From JAWUXM01 sp034111325 (GTDB lineage: Bacteria; Pseudomonadota; Alphaproteobacteria; Rickettsiales; JABIRX01), in contig JAWUXM010000027.1 in assembly GCA_034111325.1 (NCBI GenBank), positions 1-13,369 of the forward strand: 13,369 nt of DNA. The letters run 5' to 3'. The translations under genes and the position numbers were made by a program. Position 1 is the first letter of the stretch. The number at the start of each line of letters is the position of its first letter. The notes under the pieces are model-generated. The model saw only the letters and a program-made list of their open reading frames with translations. It did no database searches and had not been told where the DNA came from. Positions 1 through 7,315 of this stretch are shown in pieces.

Positions 1-2971
1 TTAGATCATAAGCTAATTTATGCTCTTGATAAAATTGATCACGCCTCCTTCTCTCTAAGGCAATGGTTTTATTATTTAGCGACTTATTACCATCAAATGG
101 GCTATATACTTCTCTAACTTTAACAAAATCCTTATTTTCTATCTTACTATCACTATTTTTGGAGTTTTGAGGGATGTTTTGATCAGGGTGTCGCTGCTCT
201 TCTGCTTGTCCCTTATCCTTCGCCACTGCCGTCCCTACTTGTGAATCGCGATCAGAATTTTCAGGAGATAGCAACTTTATAAGTTTATCATCTCTCTCCT
301 TTTGTAAATCTTTCCTTATTCTATCAAGTAAGGGTTGTGTTAAATAGAGATTGGAATAGTGACCTTCATGAGCATAGTCTTTTTCTGTAAGATCTTCGTC
401 TTTTGCATCGGGGTTTGTATAAAAATATTTTTTTAATTTTGCATGTTTTTGAATTTTTTCCACATAATGCTTCATTATCTCTTGCATTAATGGATTTGAC
501 ATATCTCCATTAGAGCCGACGCCCATAGAGATTTCACCATCTTTTTCATCTAAATACATCGCTAAAGGAGGGTAGCCTTCTTGTTGCAAGATTGGAATTT
601 CCCTATAAGGACAACCACGCGCATTGGTTACAATATTATATTTTGTCTTTCCTTTATACTCTTTGACCTCCTCTATTACCTTTAATAAATTCTCCACAAT
701 ATCGTCAATAATCTTTGGGTTGTCCTGCTGAATCTGATAATAATATCCTAGCAAAGGTATTTCTTTACGTTTATCTTTCCTAATATCATCAATATTAACC
801 GTAAATTCTCTGACATTTCCTTCTGAATCAAGGGTTTTTCCATCTTGCAAACAAGATATCACTCCATCTTTGATTAATTGCATAATGCCATCAAAATAGC
901 TAGAAGATATACCACCCGGACATCTTATTGTTAATAATTTTGTATCGTTATCAATGGACATCGCAAATTCCCATTCTGGCCCTACTCTTTGCCCTAACCG
1001 CTGACCATCAAAAACCCACGAACAAGTTTTTCGGAAATCTTTTGCGTTTTTTTCTGCTTGCCCCTTATCCGCCGGAGTAGCCTCTACTTCTGCTTTCTCT
1101 TCCTTCTGCTGTGTCACTTCCGCTGCTAAAGATTTTCTTACTAGCCGCCCTCTAAATGCTGCCTGTATTTTAGTCGCTGCTGCTCGTTGCTCTTCTTCTG
1201 TTTTTGGAGTGTTAATTTCCTTGGTAGAGGCTCCGCTACCATCCCCAACTTTGGGATTTTGAGGGATCTTTTGATCAGGGTAAAGGAGGTCATTATCCAT
1301 TAGACCTCCGACACCCTTAACTGGAGTAGTTACGATTGCAAATGTAGCTTTACTTCTCTTACCAACCATTCTCTCTTGTAAAGGATCATTATCTCCTTGA
1401 GTTTCAGCATCTGCTTTGTTCCAATTAGCGGCATCAGCACTCCAAACTCTTATAACCTTATCTTTTGCAGCACCATAATGAATATTTCCACAACTAACAC
1501 GACCTGGATATCTATCAAATAATTTGCTAACTTCGTCATCGATTATCTTAAGCATTTTGAGCCAATCAGCAGGGTCTTCTTTGCTGCTCTTAAGCCATTG
1601 AGATTTTTCTATCCCCGTGCCAAGAAAATGACCCTTTGCTCCATGGTAAAAAGCTTTGATATTATCTTCCACAAAATCACGACCACCATCTTCTAGCTTT
1701 CCAACCTGATCTTTTTTATCTTTTTGACCAATAATACAAACCTCTACACCTGAATCAGACTTTAATATCTCGTCTAATTTTTCAAACCTCTTCTTGATGT
1801 GCTCTGCTATCTTCTGAAATTCCGTAGATTGTATCTCCGTATGGTAGAGATTAGAATTCTGACCTTCAGAACTAGGATGTTTTTCTTCCGTAGATTGTAT
1901 CTCTTCCTCAGGCTGCGGCTTTGCCTGTAGTCCTGCTCGATCATTTCCATGCGCTCCTTTTCCAACGATCTCGTCTCTTAATTTTTGTTTTTCTTCTGCA
2001 GTATAACGCTTATCCTTACTAATAGTAGTAAATGAAAGGGCAAAGGCTAGTGATGCATTTAACCAACATCTATTACCATACTGTCCATCAAAATTATTGG
2101 TTCCATGCTGTGATCCAGGTAGCAAATCTTGTCTGCCCTGAACGGAATATTTGACTAAATAGGCTTGTTTTTTAGCTTTTTCTAAGTCATTATCCTGTAC
2201 TTGTGATCTACTACTATCTTTATAACAATACCATTGATTATCCTTTTCTTTTATGTAGGCAGCGTAATGTCCGCTACGAGGCGATGAACCTTCATGAAGA
2301 ATAAAAGCCGTTAGTTCGTATGTTTTGTCATTGTTAAATTTACAAGCATCAAAATCTACTTCTCGTTCAATTTTAATTGCTTCTAGTTTATCAGTATCAT
2401 AGCCGTACCGTGCTATCTTAATAACGAGCTCTTCTCTATTTTGAGGAACATCTATTAATCTCTTCTTAATGCCAGTCGCCTTTTCGCCCCCGCCACTTTT
2501 CTTTTCAAACACGATACCTTCCATAACTTCTCCCCGCTGAAATGATTCAATCAGTCCGCTAAGTGCTATGGATGTGTTTTTATTATTTTTAGTTTCGGGA
2601 AAAGCCAAAACAGGCATAGGCATTACCACACTGATTGAAGGACTGGTCTTATATTCTGTGTTAGCAGTCTGTGGTGTTGATGTGGTTGTGGTTTTACATG
2701 GGTTATTGCTAAATAAATCAGTAAGCAACGCCTCCAAAAATTGAGAAGCGGATTGCTGAGATGATCTATCATTAATCATGTTTTTTTGCTTACTTAGCTC
2801 AGCAACTATCATAGCTAGATTTTCTCTGAGCGAAACCCTCTCTTCAGGGGTGGCTGTTGTCATTTGCTCTTGAATATTAAGGACTTCTTCCCTAATAATT
2901 TCGCACGATATTTTATCATCGGATACATTTCCAGCGGTGTTTTGAGATGTATTTTCTTTTGCTTTACTCAT
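1..2971 (-). CDS. Large multidomain effector candidate: USP-like deubiquitinase boxes plus IQ motif (3' end outside window)
   Basis: Open for 990 codons with no stop and continues past base 1, so the C-terminus is missing. The ATG at 2971 is well supported: an in-frame TAG lies 12 bases upstream and the next Met is residue 37. Visible regions are: 65-90, a USP-type QQ-box (QQSASQFLEALL, residues 72-83); 134-155, a segment like the USP 'SL..L..F...E.L.G' element; 218-276, the USP His box with GHY (H235), then W247 and D252, then a YLVKYS strand; 296-310, a Cys box GNRCWLNASL with C302. The H235-D252 spacing of 17 equals that of USP7 (H464/D481). Residues 602-612 match the IQ consensus. Residues about 386-555 and 646-855 look globular but are not recognised. 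No Sec signal peptide is evident. Cleavage of ubiquitin in a eukaryotic host is inferred; the box order is non-canonical, so activity is uncertain. Confidence 0.8.
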   Translation of the reverse strand, partial: MSKAKENTSQNTAGNVSDDKISCEIIREEVLNIQEQMTTATPEERVSLRENLAMIVAELSKQKNMINDRSSQQSASQFLEALLTDLFSNNPCKTTTTSTPQTANTEYKTSPSISVVMPMPVLAFPETKNNKNTSIALSGLIESFQRGEVMEGIVFEKKSGGGEKATGIKKRLIDVPQNREELVIKIARYGYDTDKLEAIKIEREVDFDACKFNNDKTYELTAFILHEGSSPRSGHYAAYIKEKDNQWYCYKDSSRSQVQDNDLEKAKKQAYLVKYSVQGRQDLLPGSQHGTNNFDGQYGNRCWLNASLAFALSFTTISKDKRYTAEEKQKLRDEIVGKGAHGNDRAGLQAKPQPEEEIQSTEEKHPSSEGQNSNLYHTEIQSTEFQKIAEHIKKRFEKLDEILKSDSGVEVCIIGQKDKKDQVGKLEDGGRDFVEDNIKAFYHGAKGHFLGTGIEKSQWLKSSKEDPADWLKMLKIIDDEVSKLFDRYPGRVSCGNIHYGAAKDKVIRVWSADAANWNKADAETQGDNDPLQERMVGKRSKATFAIVTTPVKGVGGLMDNDLLYPDQKIPQNPKVGDGSGASTKEINTPKTEEEQRAAATKIQAAFRGRLVRKSLAAEVTQQKEEKAEVEATPADKGQAEKNAKDFRKTCSWVFDGQRLGQRVGPEWEFAMSIDNDTKLLTIRCPGGISSSYFDGIMQLIKDGVISCLQDGKTLDSEGNVREFTVNIDDIRKDKRKEIPLLGYYYQIQQDNPKIIDDIVENLLKVIEEVKEYKGKTKYNIVTNARGCPYREIPILQQEGYPPLAMYLDEKDGEISMGVGSNGDMSNPLMQEIMKHYVEKIQKHAKLKKYFYTNPDAKDEDLTEKDYAHEGHYSNLYLTQPLLDRIRKDLQKERDDKLIKLLSPENSDRDSQVGTAVAKDKGQAEEQRHPDQNIPQNSKNSDSKIENKDFVKVREVYSPFDGNKSLNNKTIALERRRRDQFYQEHKLAYDL
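1136..1168 (-). other. IQ (calmodulin-binding type) motif inside the large ORF
   Basis: Residues 602-612 read IQAAFRGRLVR, an exact match to the IQ consensus (I/L/V-Q-x3-R/K-G-x3-R/K), flanked by basic and helix-forming residues (preceded by AAATK, followed by KSLAAE). In eukaryotic proteins this motif binds calmodulin or myosin light chains. It sits in a charged linker between two globular-looking regions, so it would be accessible. Confidence 0.75.
2042..2779 (-). other. USP (C19-like) region with catalytic boxes in permuted order
   Basis: This is residues 65-310 of the large ORF. In ordinary USPs the order is Cys box, QQD box, His box. Here the order is QQ box (72-79), His box (SGHYAAY, H235), Asp (D252), then the Cys box (GNRCWLN, C302). 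The position five residues before C302, where USPs carry an oxyanion-hole Asn, is Gln297. A zinc-ribbon in the fingers (two CxxC pairs) is absent. The alternative is a Cys-less USP followed by a separate papain-like Cys box. Confidence 0.65.
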
Positions 2972-2990
2972 AGATATGTTCTAAAGAATA

Positions 2991-3033
2991 ATTATACCAA
3001 CCGCATTATAACATAAAAACAAGGTTTTACCAA
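2991..3033 (-). promoter_or_regulatory. Candidate promoters for the large effector ORF
   Basis: Reading the minus strand, TTGGTA (3033-3028) is followed after 17 bases by a perfect TATAAT (3010-3005). A second perfect TATAAT lies at 2996-2991, preceded by TGG, which makes an extended -10. The second would give a leader of only about a dozen bases. No Shine-Dalgarno sequence is visible before the ATG at 2971. The site is inferred from consensus only. Confidence 0.4.
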
Positions 3034-3046
3034 GTAAAATATATCT

Positions 3047-4204
3047 ATGAAGCATGATCTCGCCCTTTATATTCACTACCCTTACTGCAAAAAGAAATGT
3101 CCATATTGTGACTTTAATTCGCATGTTACCGATAAGGTGAATTATGAGGCTTTTAGCAAAGCTTATCAAACAGAGCTTAGTTATTTCGCAGCAAAATTAC
3201 CCAATCATCAAATTAGTTCGATTTTCTTTGGCGGCGGAACGCCTTCCCTTATGCCAATTGGTTTGGTTGAGGATATATTAGAAGCAGCCCAGAAAAATTA
3301 CTCACTAGCACCAGATATTGAAATCACTTTGGAAGCAAACCCAACTTCCGTCGAAGTTGAAAAATTCACACAACTAAAAGCCATTGGTATAAATCGCATC
3401 TCAATTGGCATGCAGTCGCTAAATGACACAAGCCTTAAATTCCTTGGTCGAGAACATAGCGCAAAAGAAGCTTGCAAGGCTATCGAAGCCGCAGATCGCA
3501 TTTTTTCTAATTATTCTTTTGATTTAATTTACGGTTTGCCAGAACAAACTCTGCAAGACTGGCAGTTAGAGCTCGAAGAAGCACTAAAACTCGCCAAACA
3601 TCATATTTCTCTTTATCAATTAACTATCGAAAAAGGCACGCAATTTTATAGTGATTTTAGACAAAACAAGTGGCAATTGCCAAGCGAAGAAGCCTTAAGC
3701 GATATGTATGATTTAACGATTGCTATGGCTGGTAAGAAGGGTTTTGAGGCTTATGAGATCTCTAATTTTGCGCAAAAAGATAAGGAATCACAACATAATC
3801 TTAGCTATTGGCAAAGTGAGGATTATTTAGGAATCGGCGCTGGCGCACATAGCCGCGTACATTTTGCGGGAGAGCCTGAGCGTCGTGCTTTGATGAATAT
3901 CCATCAACCAGATAATTGGTTAAAATCAATCACAGAAAAGGATCATGCTTTACAGGAAAACCGCTTAACAGATCGCCAAGGAAAATTTGATGAGTTTGTG
4001 TTAATGGGTTTACGGACAAAATATGGCTTAACTAAGCAAAATGCACAACGTCTTTTCGCTAAGGATTTAGAAGATCTTTTTGACAGAGAAAAATTAGGAT
4101 GGCTAATAGATGAGAAGATGATCGAGTTTACAGATAATCACCTCATTATCCAACCGCAATATCGCAAAGTAACTGATGCGATTATTGCAAAAATATTGAG
4201 TTAA
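3047..4204 (+). CDS. hemW: Radical SAM heme chaperone HemW
   Basis: 385 residues, close to the usual ~380 for HemW. The radical-SAM cluster motif is CxxxCxxC at C14, C18 and C21, followed by DF, as in HemW; true coproporphyrinogen dehydrogenase HemN has a further Cys at that point. GGGTPS (62-67) is the SAM-binding glycine motif. The middle of the protein carries the family segment around GMQSLND and GLPEQT, and the last ~80 residues fit the HemN C-terminal domain. HemW is known to bind heme and hand it to membrane targets such as respiratory enzymes. The ATG has an in-frame TAA 12 bases upstream and no clear Shine-Dalgarno. The gene diverges from the large effector ORF and its stop overlaps that of the convergent nicotinamidase gene. 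Confidence 0.92.
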   Translation: MKHDLALYIHYPYCKKKCPYCDFNSHVTDKVNYEAFSKAYQTELSYFAAKLPNHQISSIFFGGGTPSLMPIGLVEDILEAAQKNYSLAPDIEITLEANPTSVEVEKFTQLKAIGINRISIGMQSLNDTSLKFLGREHSAKEACKAIEAADRIFSNYSFDLIYGLPEQTLQDWQLELEEALKLAKHHISLYQLTIEKGTQFYSDFRQNKWQLPSEEALSDMYDLTIAMAGKKGFEAYEISNFAQKDKESQHNLSYWQSEDYLGIGAGAHSRVHFAGEPERRALMNIHQPDNWLKSITEKDHALQENRLTDRQGKFDEFVLMGLRTKYGLTKQNAQRLFAKDLEDLFDREKLGWLIDEKMIEFTDNHLIIQPQYRKVTDAIIAKILS

Positions 4205-5322
4205 CCTATCTTCTGTGCTGGAGTCCCTGTGCTTATGTCTTGTAAATGTGATGGGGTAGCTTGCCCATGTGTCTGTTGATTCTCTAGAGTTCTGATTTCT
4301 GACTTTTCTTTCTTAGCCGCTTCTAGCCCCTCCCCAGCTTTGTTCTGAAGATGTGCACTATAGCCAAATAATGGTAGGGAAGCCAGCGTTAATAATGCAT
4401 ATAATGGCCCTATAATCGCACCTAATATAGCTCCTACGGCAATTGGTATGAAGGCTCCTACCAAAGCTACCTTTGCATTTCCTTTGTTTTCTGTCGCTTG
4501 TTGAGTTAAAGCGCCTGCCTTTGCTTCTTTTTCGGCTATCTTGGCTGTTGCATTATTATCATTAACTGGAGGGTGAGATTTTAAGAAATCTTGTGTGCTT
4601 ATTATAGCACAATTAGCTGCTTTTAATTTTTGATCTGTCCTTGCTTTTGTTCTATCTTCTCCTCCTACTCCATCTGGTATAGATCTAGTTAAATCTGTTA
4701 GTACTGATATTTTTGTATCCTTAAAATATTTTCTAGCTTGTGTAGTAGTATCACAAACGCAATGCGTATAGGCTAATCCGCATGTTACTATTTCAGCTGG
4801 CACACCAAACTTGTCCTCAATCGTTTCAGCCAGTGCTGTTTTCTTTCCGCCAATACTTTCAAATGCACCATAATATTCCTTATCATCTTCCATTCCCTTA
4901 TTAAAGAGAATGATTTTGCCAGCAAATTCTGGTTTTAAAATAGGTGTCGTTATAAGGTTTTTTTGTGCATCCCATTTTACATTATCAAAAAACGCTTCAT
5001 AAACTGCATCAGCATATTGTTGACCATATGTGCCTCGTACGCAATGAACTGGCCAAAGCGTTGTAGGGAATCCTTCAAGCTCCCCCATCGTACAATCCTC
5101 CTTATCTGTAGTATTTGCAAAAGTCTGACTTTTTGGGCCATGCGCATCAGCGGTAATAACCAAACCATCTATCCTACCCTCTCTAAGCATCTTTGCGAGC
5201 TGTGGCGCAGCATCTTGCATTGCCTTTCTACCTTCTGGAACAGCTAGACTGCCCTCCTCAACGAAATCATTTTGTGGATCAACTAAGATAGCAATATTTT
5301 TATCAGTTTTATTTTGTCTCAT
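4201..5322 (-). CDS. pncA: Nicotinamidase (isochorismatase-fold) with C-terminal membrane tail
   Basis: Residues 8-245 form a cysteine-hydrolase (isochorismatase-like) domain that fits nicotinamidase, converting nicotinamide to nicotinate for NAD salvage. The expected residues are present: catalytic D15 (VDPQNDF), metal ligands D59, H61 and H93 (WPVHC), Lys142 (NKG) and Cys188 in the GLAYTHCV loop. Typical nicotinamidases are ~180-240 residues; this one has 373. The extra ~125 residues hold an Ala/Lys/Glu-rich linker, a hydrophobic stretch at about 284-324 that could be two membrane helices with glycine spacing, and a polar tail. AGGA lies 7 bases before the ATG, a good ribosome site by local standards. 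It is transcribed alone, convergent with hemW. The role of the tail is unknown. Confidence 0.85.
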   Translation of the reverse strand: MRQNKTDKNIAILVDPQNDFVEEGSLAVPEGRKAMQDAAPQLAKMLREGRIDGLVITADAHGPKSQTFANTTDKEDCTMGELEGFPTTLWPVHCVRGTYGQQYADAVYEAFFDNVKWDAQKNLITTPILKPEFAGKIILFNKGMEDDKEYYGAFESIGGKKTALAETIEDKFGVPAEIVTCGLAYTHCVCDTTTQARKYFKDTKISVLTDLTRSIPDGVGGEDRTKARTDQKLKAANCAIISTQDFLKSHPPVNDNNATAKIAEKEAKAGALTQQATENKGNAKVALVGAFIPIAVGAILGAIIGPLYALLTLASLPLFGYSAHLQNKAGEGLEAAKKEKSEIRTLENQQTHGQATPSHLQDISTGTPAQKIG

Positions 5323-5353
5323 TTAAATATCCTAAAATATTAGCACTACCCTC

Positions 5354-5382
5354 ATTGTAACATATAATAGGAAGACCTACAA
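5354..5382 (-). promoter_or_regulatory. Candidate promoter of the nicotinamidase gene
   Basis: On the minus strand TTGTAG (5382-5377) and TACAAT (5359-5354) are separated by 17 bases, about 30 bases upstream of the start codon. An AGGA at 5333-5330 serves as ribosome site. Called from consensus only. Confidence 0.4.
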
Positions 5383-5401
5383 CTAATTCTTATACAAATA
5401 A

Positions 5402-6223
5402 CTACTGCATCAAAAAATTATCAATTAACCGAACATCTCCTAAATTAGCTGCGATGAAGATTCGGCCATTTGCTGAGCTATCAACTACACGCAAATCATC
5501 ATTATTGCGTATTTCAAAATAATCTATTTTGCTAAAACCTTGCTGCAAAAGTTCAGCCTTTATTTCAGGTAATTTAGTATAATCCTGTGCAACAGCGCAT
5601 AATGCTTTGTAAAGCAAAGGTGCTATATTATCACGCTCCTTAACCGAGAGACGGCTATTGCGTGAAGACATAGCAAGGCCTGTTTTTTCTCGAATAATTG
5701 GCGCCGCAATGATTTTGATCGGCAATTGAGAATCAGCCACTAACTTTTTGATGATGAGTAATTGCTGATAATCCTTCTCGCCAAAAATAGTGATATCTGG
5801 GGTAACATGTTTGAATAATTGCTTAACGACGGTGACAACCCCATCCATATGTCCGGGGCGTGACTTTCCACATAAGCAATTTACTAAATCTATATCTGCA
5901 GTTAAATATTCATCAAAATTTTCTGGATAAAGCATCTCCTTACTAGGCAAATAAACTATGTCGGCTCCCTCGCCTTCTAGCTTTGTAAAGTCATCCTGCA
6001 GATTAATTGGATAATTGTTAAAATCCCGCTCTTGGTCAAATTGGAGAGGATTAACAAAAATACTAACTATAACTTTATCAGCTGATTTCTTTGCTAGCTC
6101 GACCAGTGCTAAATGCCCAGTATGCAGTGCTCCCATTGTTGGTACAAAGGCTACTGATAAATTATTATCACGAAATCTTTTGATTTTAGCTTTTAAAATC
6201 TCTAACTTCTCGACTATTTCCAT
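5402..6223 (-). CDS. panC: Pantothenate synthetase
   Basis: 273 residues, the normal size. PanC joins pantoate and beta-alanine using ATP, the last step of pantothenate (coenzyme A precursor) synthesis in the cytoplasm. Motifs in order: PTMGALHTGH (28-37) with the HxGH nucleotidyl-transferase signature; FVNPLQF (56-62); CGKSRPGHMDGV (118-129); FGEKDYQQL (147-155); and the KMSKS-like loop GLAMSSRN (182-189). All catalytic motifs are intact. The start lies only 15 bases from that of the divergent zapE, so each promoter must sit in the neighbouring gene. The other pantothenate genes (panB, panD, panE) are not in this window, so it cannot be told whether the pathway is complete. Confidence 0.95.
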   Translation of the reverse strand: MEIVEKLEILKAKIKRFRDNNLSVAFVPTMGALHTGHLALVELAKKSADKVIVSIFVNPLQFDQERDFNNYPINLQDDFTKLEGEGADIVYLPSKEMLYPENFDEYLTADIDLVNCLCGKSRPGHMDGVVTVVKQLFKHVTPDITIFGEKDYQQLLIIKKLVADSQLPIKIIAAPIIREKTGLAMSSRNSRLSVKERDNIAPLLYKALCAVAQDYTKLPEIKAELLQQGFSKIDYFEIRNNDDLRVVDSSANGRIFIAANLGDVRLIDNFLMQ

Positions 6224-6238
6224 CTCTCTAAAAGTTTA

Positions 6239-7315
6239 ATGTTCAGGAGTAATTTAAAACATAAAGATTTATTAACCAATAAATATCAGCAACTGGTTGC
6301 TAAGCAGCAGATCAAGCCTGATGATGCGCAATTTGCAATTCTGCAAAAATTACAAATTCTGGAGAATGATTATTCTGGCTTTTTTAGCCGCCGTAAAATC
6401 AAAGGAATCTATATTTATGGTGATGTTGGCCGCGGTAAATCAATGTTGATGAATTTATTTTTTACGAATAGCCAAATAAAAAATAAAAGGCGTATTCACT
6501 TTCATGAATTCATGCGCAACATCCATGGGATCATCCATAATTGGCGCAATGACCCTCAACGCAAAGACACTGACCCAGTAATTTTTGCCGCTAAAGAATT
6601 TGCTGGTAAAACAAAATTGCTTTGTTTCGACGAATTTCAAGTTACGGATATTGCTGATGCAATGATTCTAGGTAAGTTGTTTCGTCAATTACGCAAGATG
6701 AAACTCATCATCGTGACCACCTCAAATCGCAAACCTAGTGATTTATATTTAGGCGGAATTCAGCGCGAGAAATTCCTTGAATTTGTACAATTGCTTGAAG
6801 AAAATTTCGATGTCATATCATTAGATAGTAAAATAGATTATCGCCTGCAGCAAATTCAGGCTATGAAACAAACCTATTTTTATCCATTAGGCAGCCAAAC
6901 AAATAAAGCAATCAAGCAAGCTTTTGCTAAACTAACCTCAAATAGCACTACTAGTGAACATGAATTTACTGTGCAAGGTCATAAATTTCATAGTCGCAAA
7001 TCAGCCTCCGGCGTTGCCTTATTTAGCTTTGCTGATTTATGCGCAAAGCCTCTTGGCAGCGCGGATTATGCAGCAATTGCAAAAGTTTTCTCAACGGTAT
7101 TTTTAATAGATATTCCCAAACTCACACGTGAAGATCGTAACGAAGCAAAACGCTTTGTGATATTAATCGACGAACTGTATGAACATAAGGTAAAACTGAT
7201 TATTTCAGCTGAATGCTCAGTGCGAAAAATCTATAAATATGGCGATGGTAGTTTTGAATTTAACCGTACTGTCTCACGCCTTATTGAGATGCAATCTGCA
7301 AAATATTTGTCTTAA
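6239..7315 (+). CDS. zapE: AFG1-like ATPase ZapE
   Basis: 358 residues, typical for the ZapE/AFG1 family of AAA-type ATPases. Known roles are in cell division (binding FtsZ under stress in E. coli) and in mitochondrial protein quality control for the eukaryotic relative. Walker A is GDVGRGKS (61-68) and Walker B is LLCFDEF (127-133). The family blocks RRIHFHEFM (84-92), VTTSNR (159-164) followed by PSDLY and GIQR, and the C-terminal FEFNRTVSRL are present. An in-frame stop at 6203-6205 and the lack of other start codons support the ATG at 6239. The gene is divergent from panC and overlaps the convergent murG by four bases. Confidence 0.93.
   Translation: MFRSNLKHKDLLTNKYQQLVAKQQIKPDDAQFAILQKLQILENDYSGFFSRRKIKGIYIYGDVGRGKSMLMNLFFTNSQIKNKRRIHFHEFMRNIHGIIHNWRNDPQRKDTDPVIFAAKEFAGKTKLLCFDEFQVTDIADAMILGKLFRQLRKMKLIIVTTSNRKPSDLYLGGIQREKFLEFVQLLEENFDVISLDSKIDYRLQQIQAMKQTYFYPLGSQTNKAIKQAFAKLTSNSTTSEHEFTVQGHKFHSRKSASGVALFSFADLCAKPLGSADYAAIAKVFSTVFLIDIPKLTREDRNEAKRFVILIDELYEHKVKLIISAECSVRKIYKYGDGSFEFNRTVSRLIEMQSAKYLS

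Noticed and set aside
1..3. TAA on the minus strand at the left edge as the stop of the large ORF
   Set aside because: It is out of frame; the reading frame uses bases 4-2 as a CTA codon, leaving one base, so the ORF continues beyond the window.
2981..3169. Minus-strand ORF over the start of hemW
   Set aside because: Antisense to clearly conserved hemW sequence and without recognisable motifs.
4963..5247. Plus-strand ORF inside the nicotinamidase gene
   Set aside because: A shadow of the conserved catalytic region on the other strand; no domain features.
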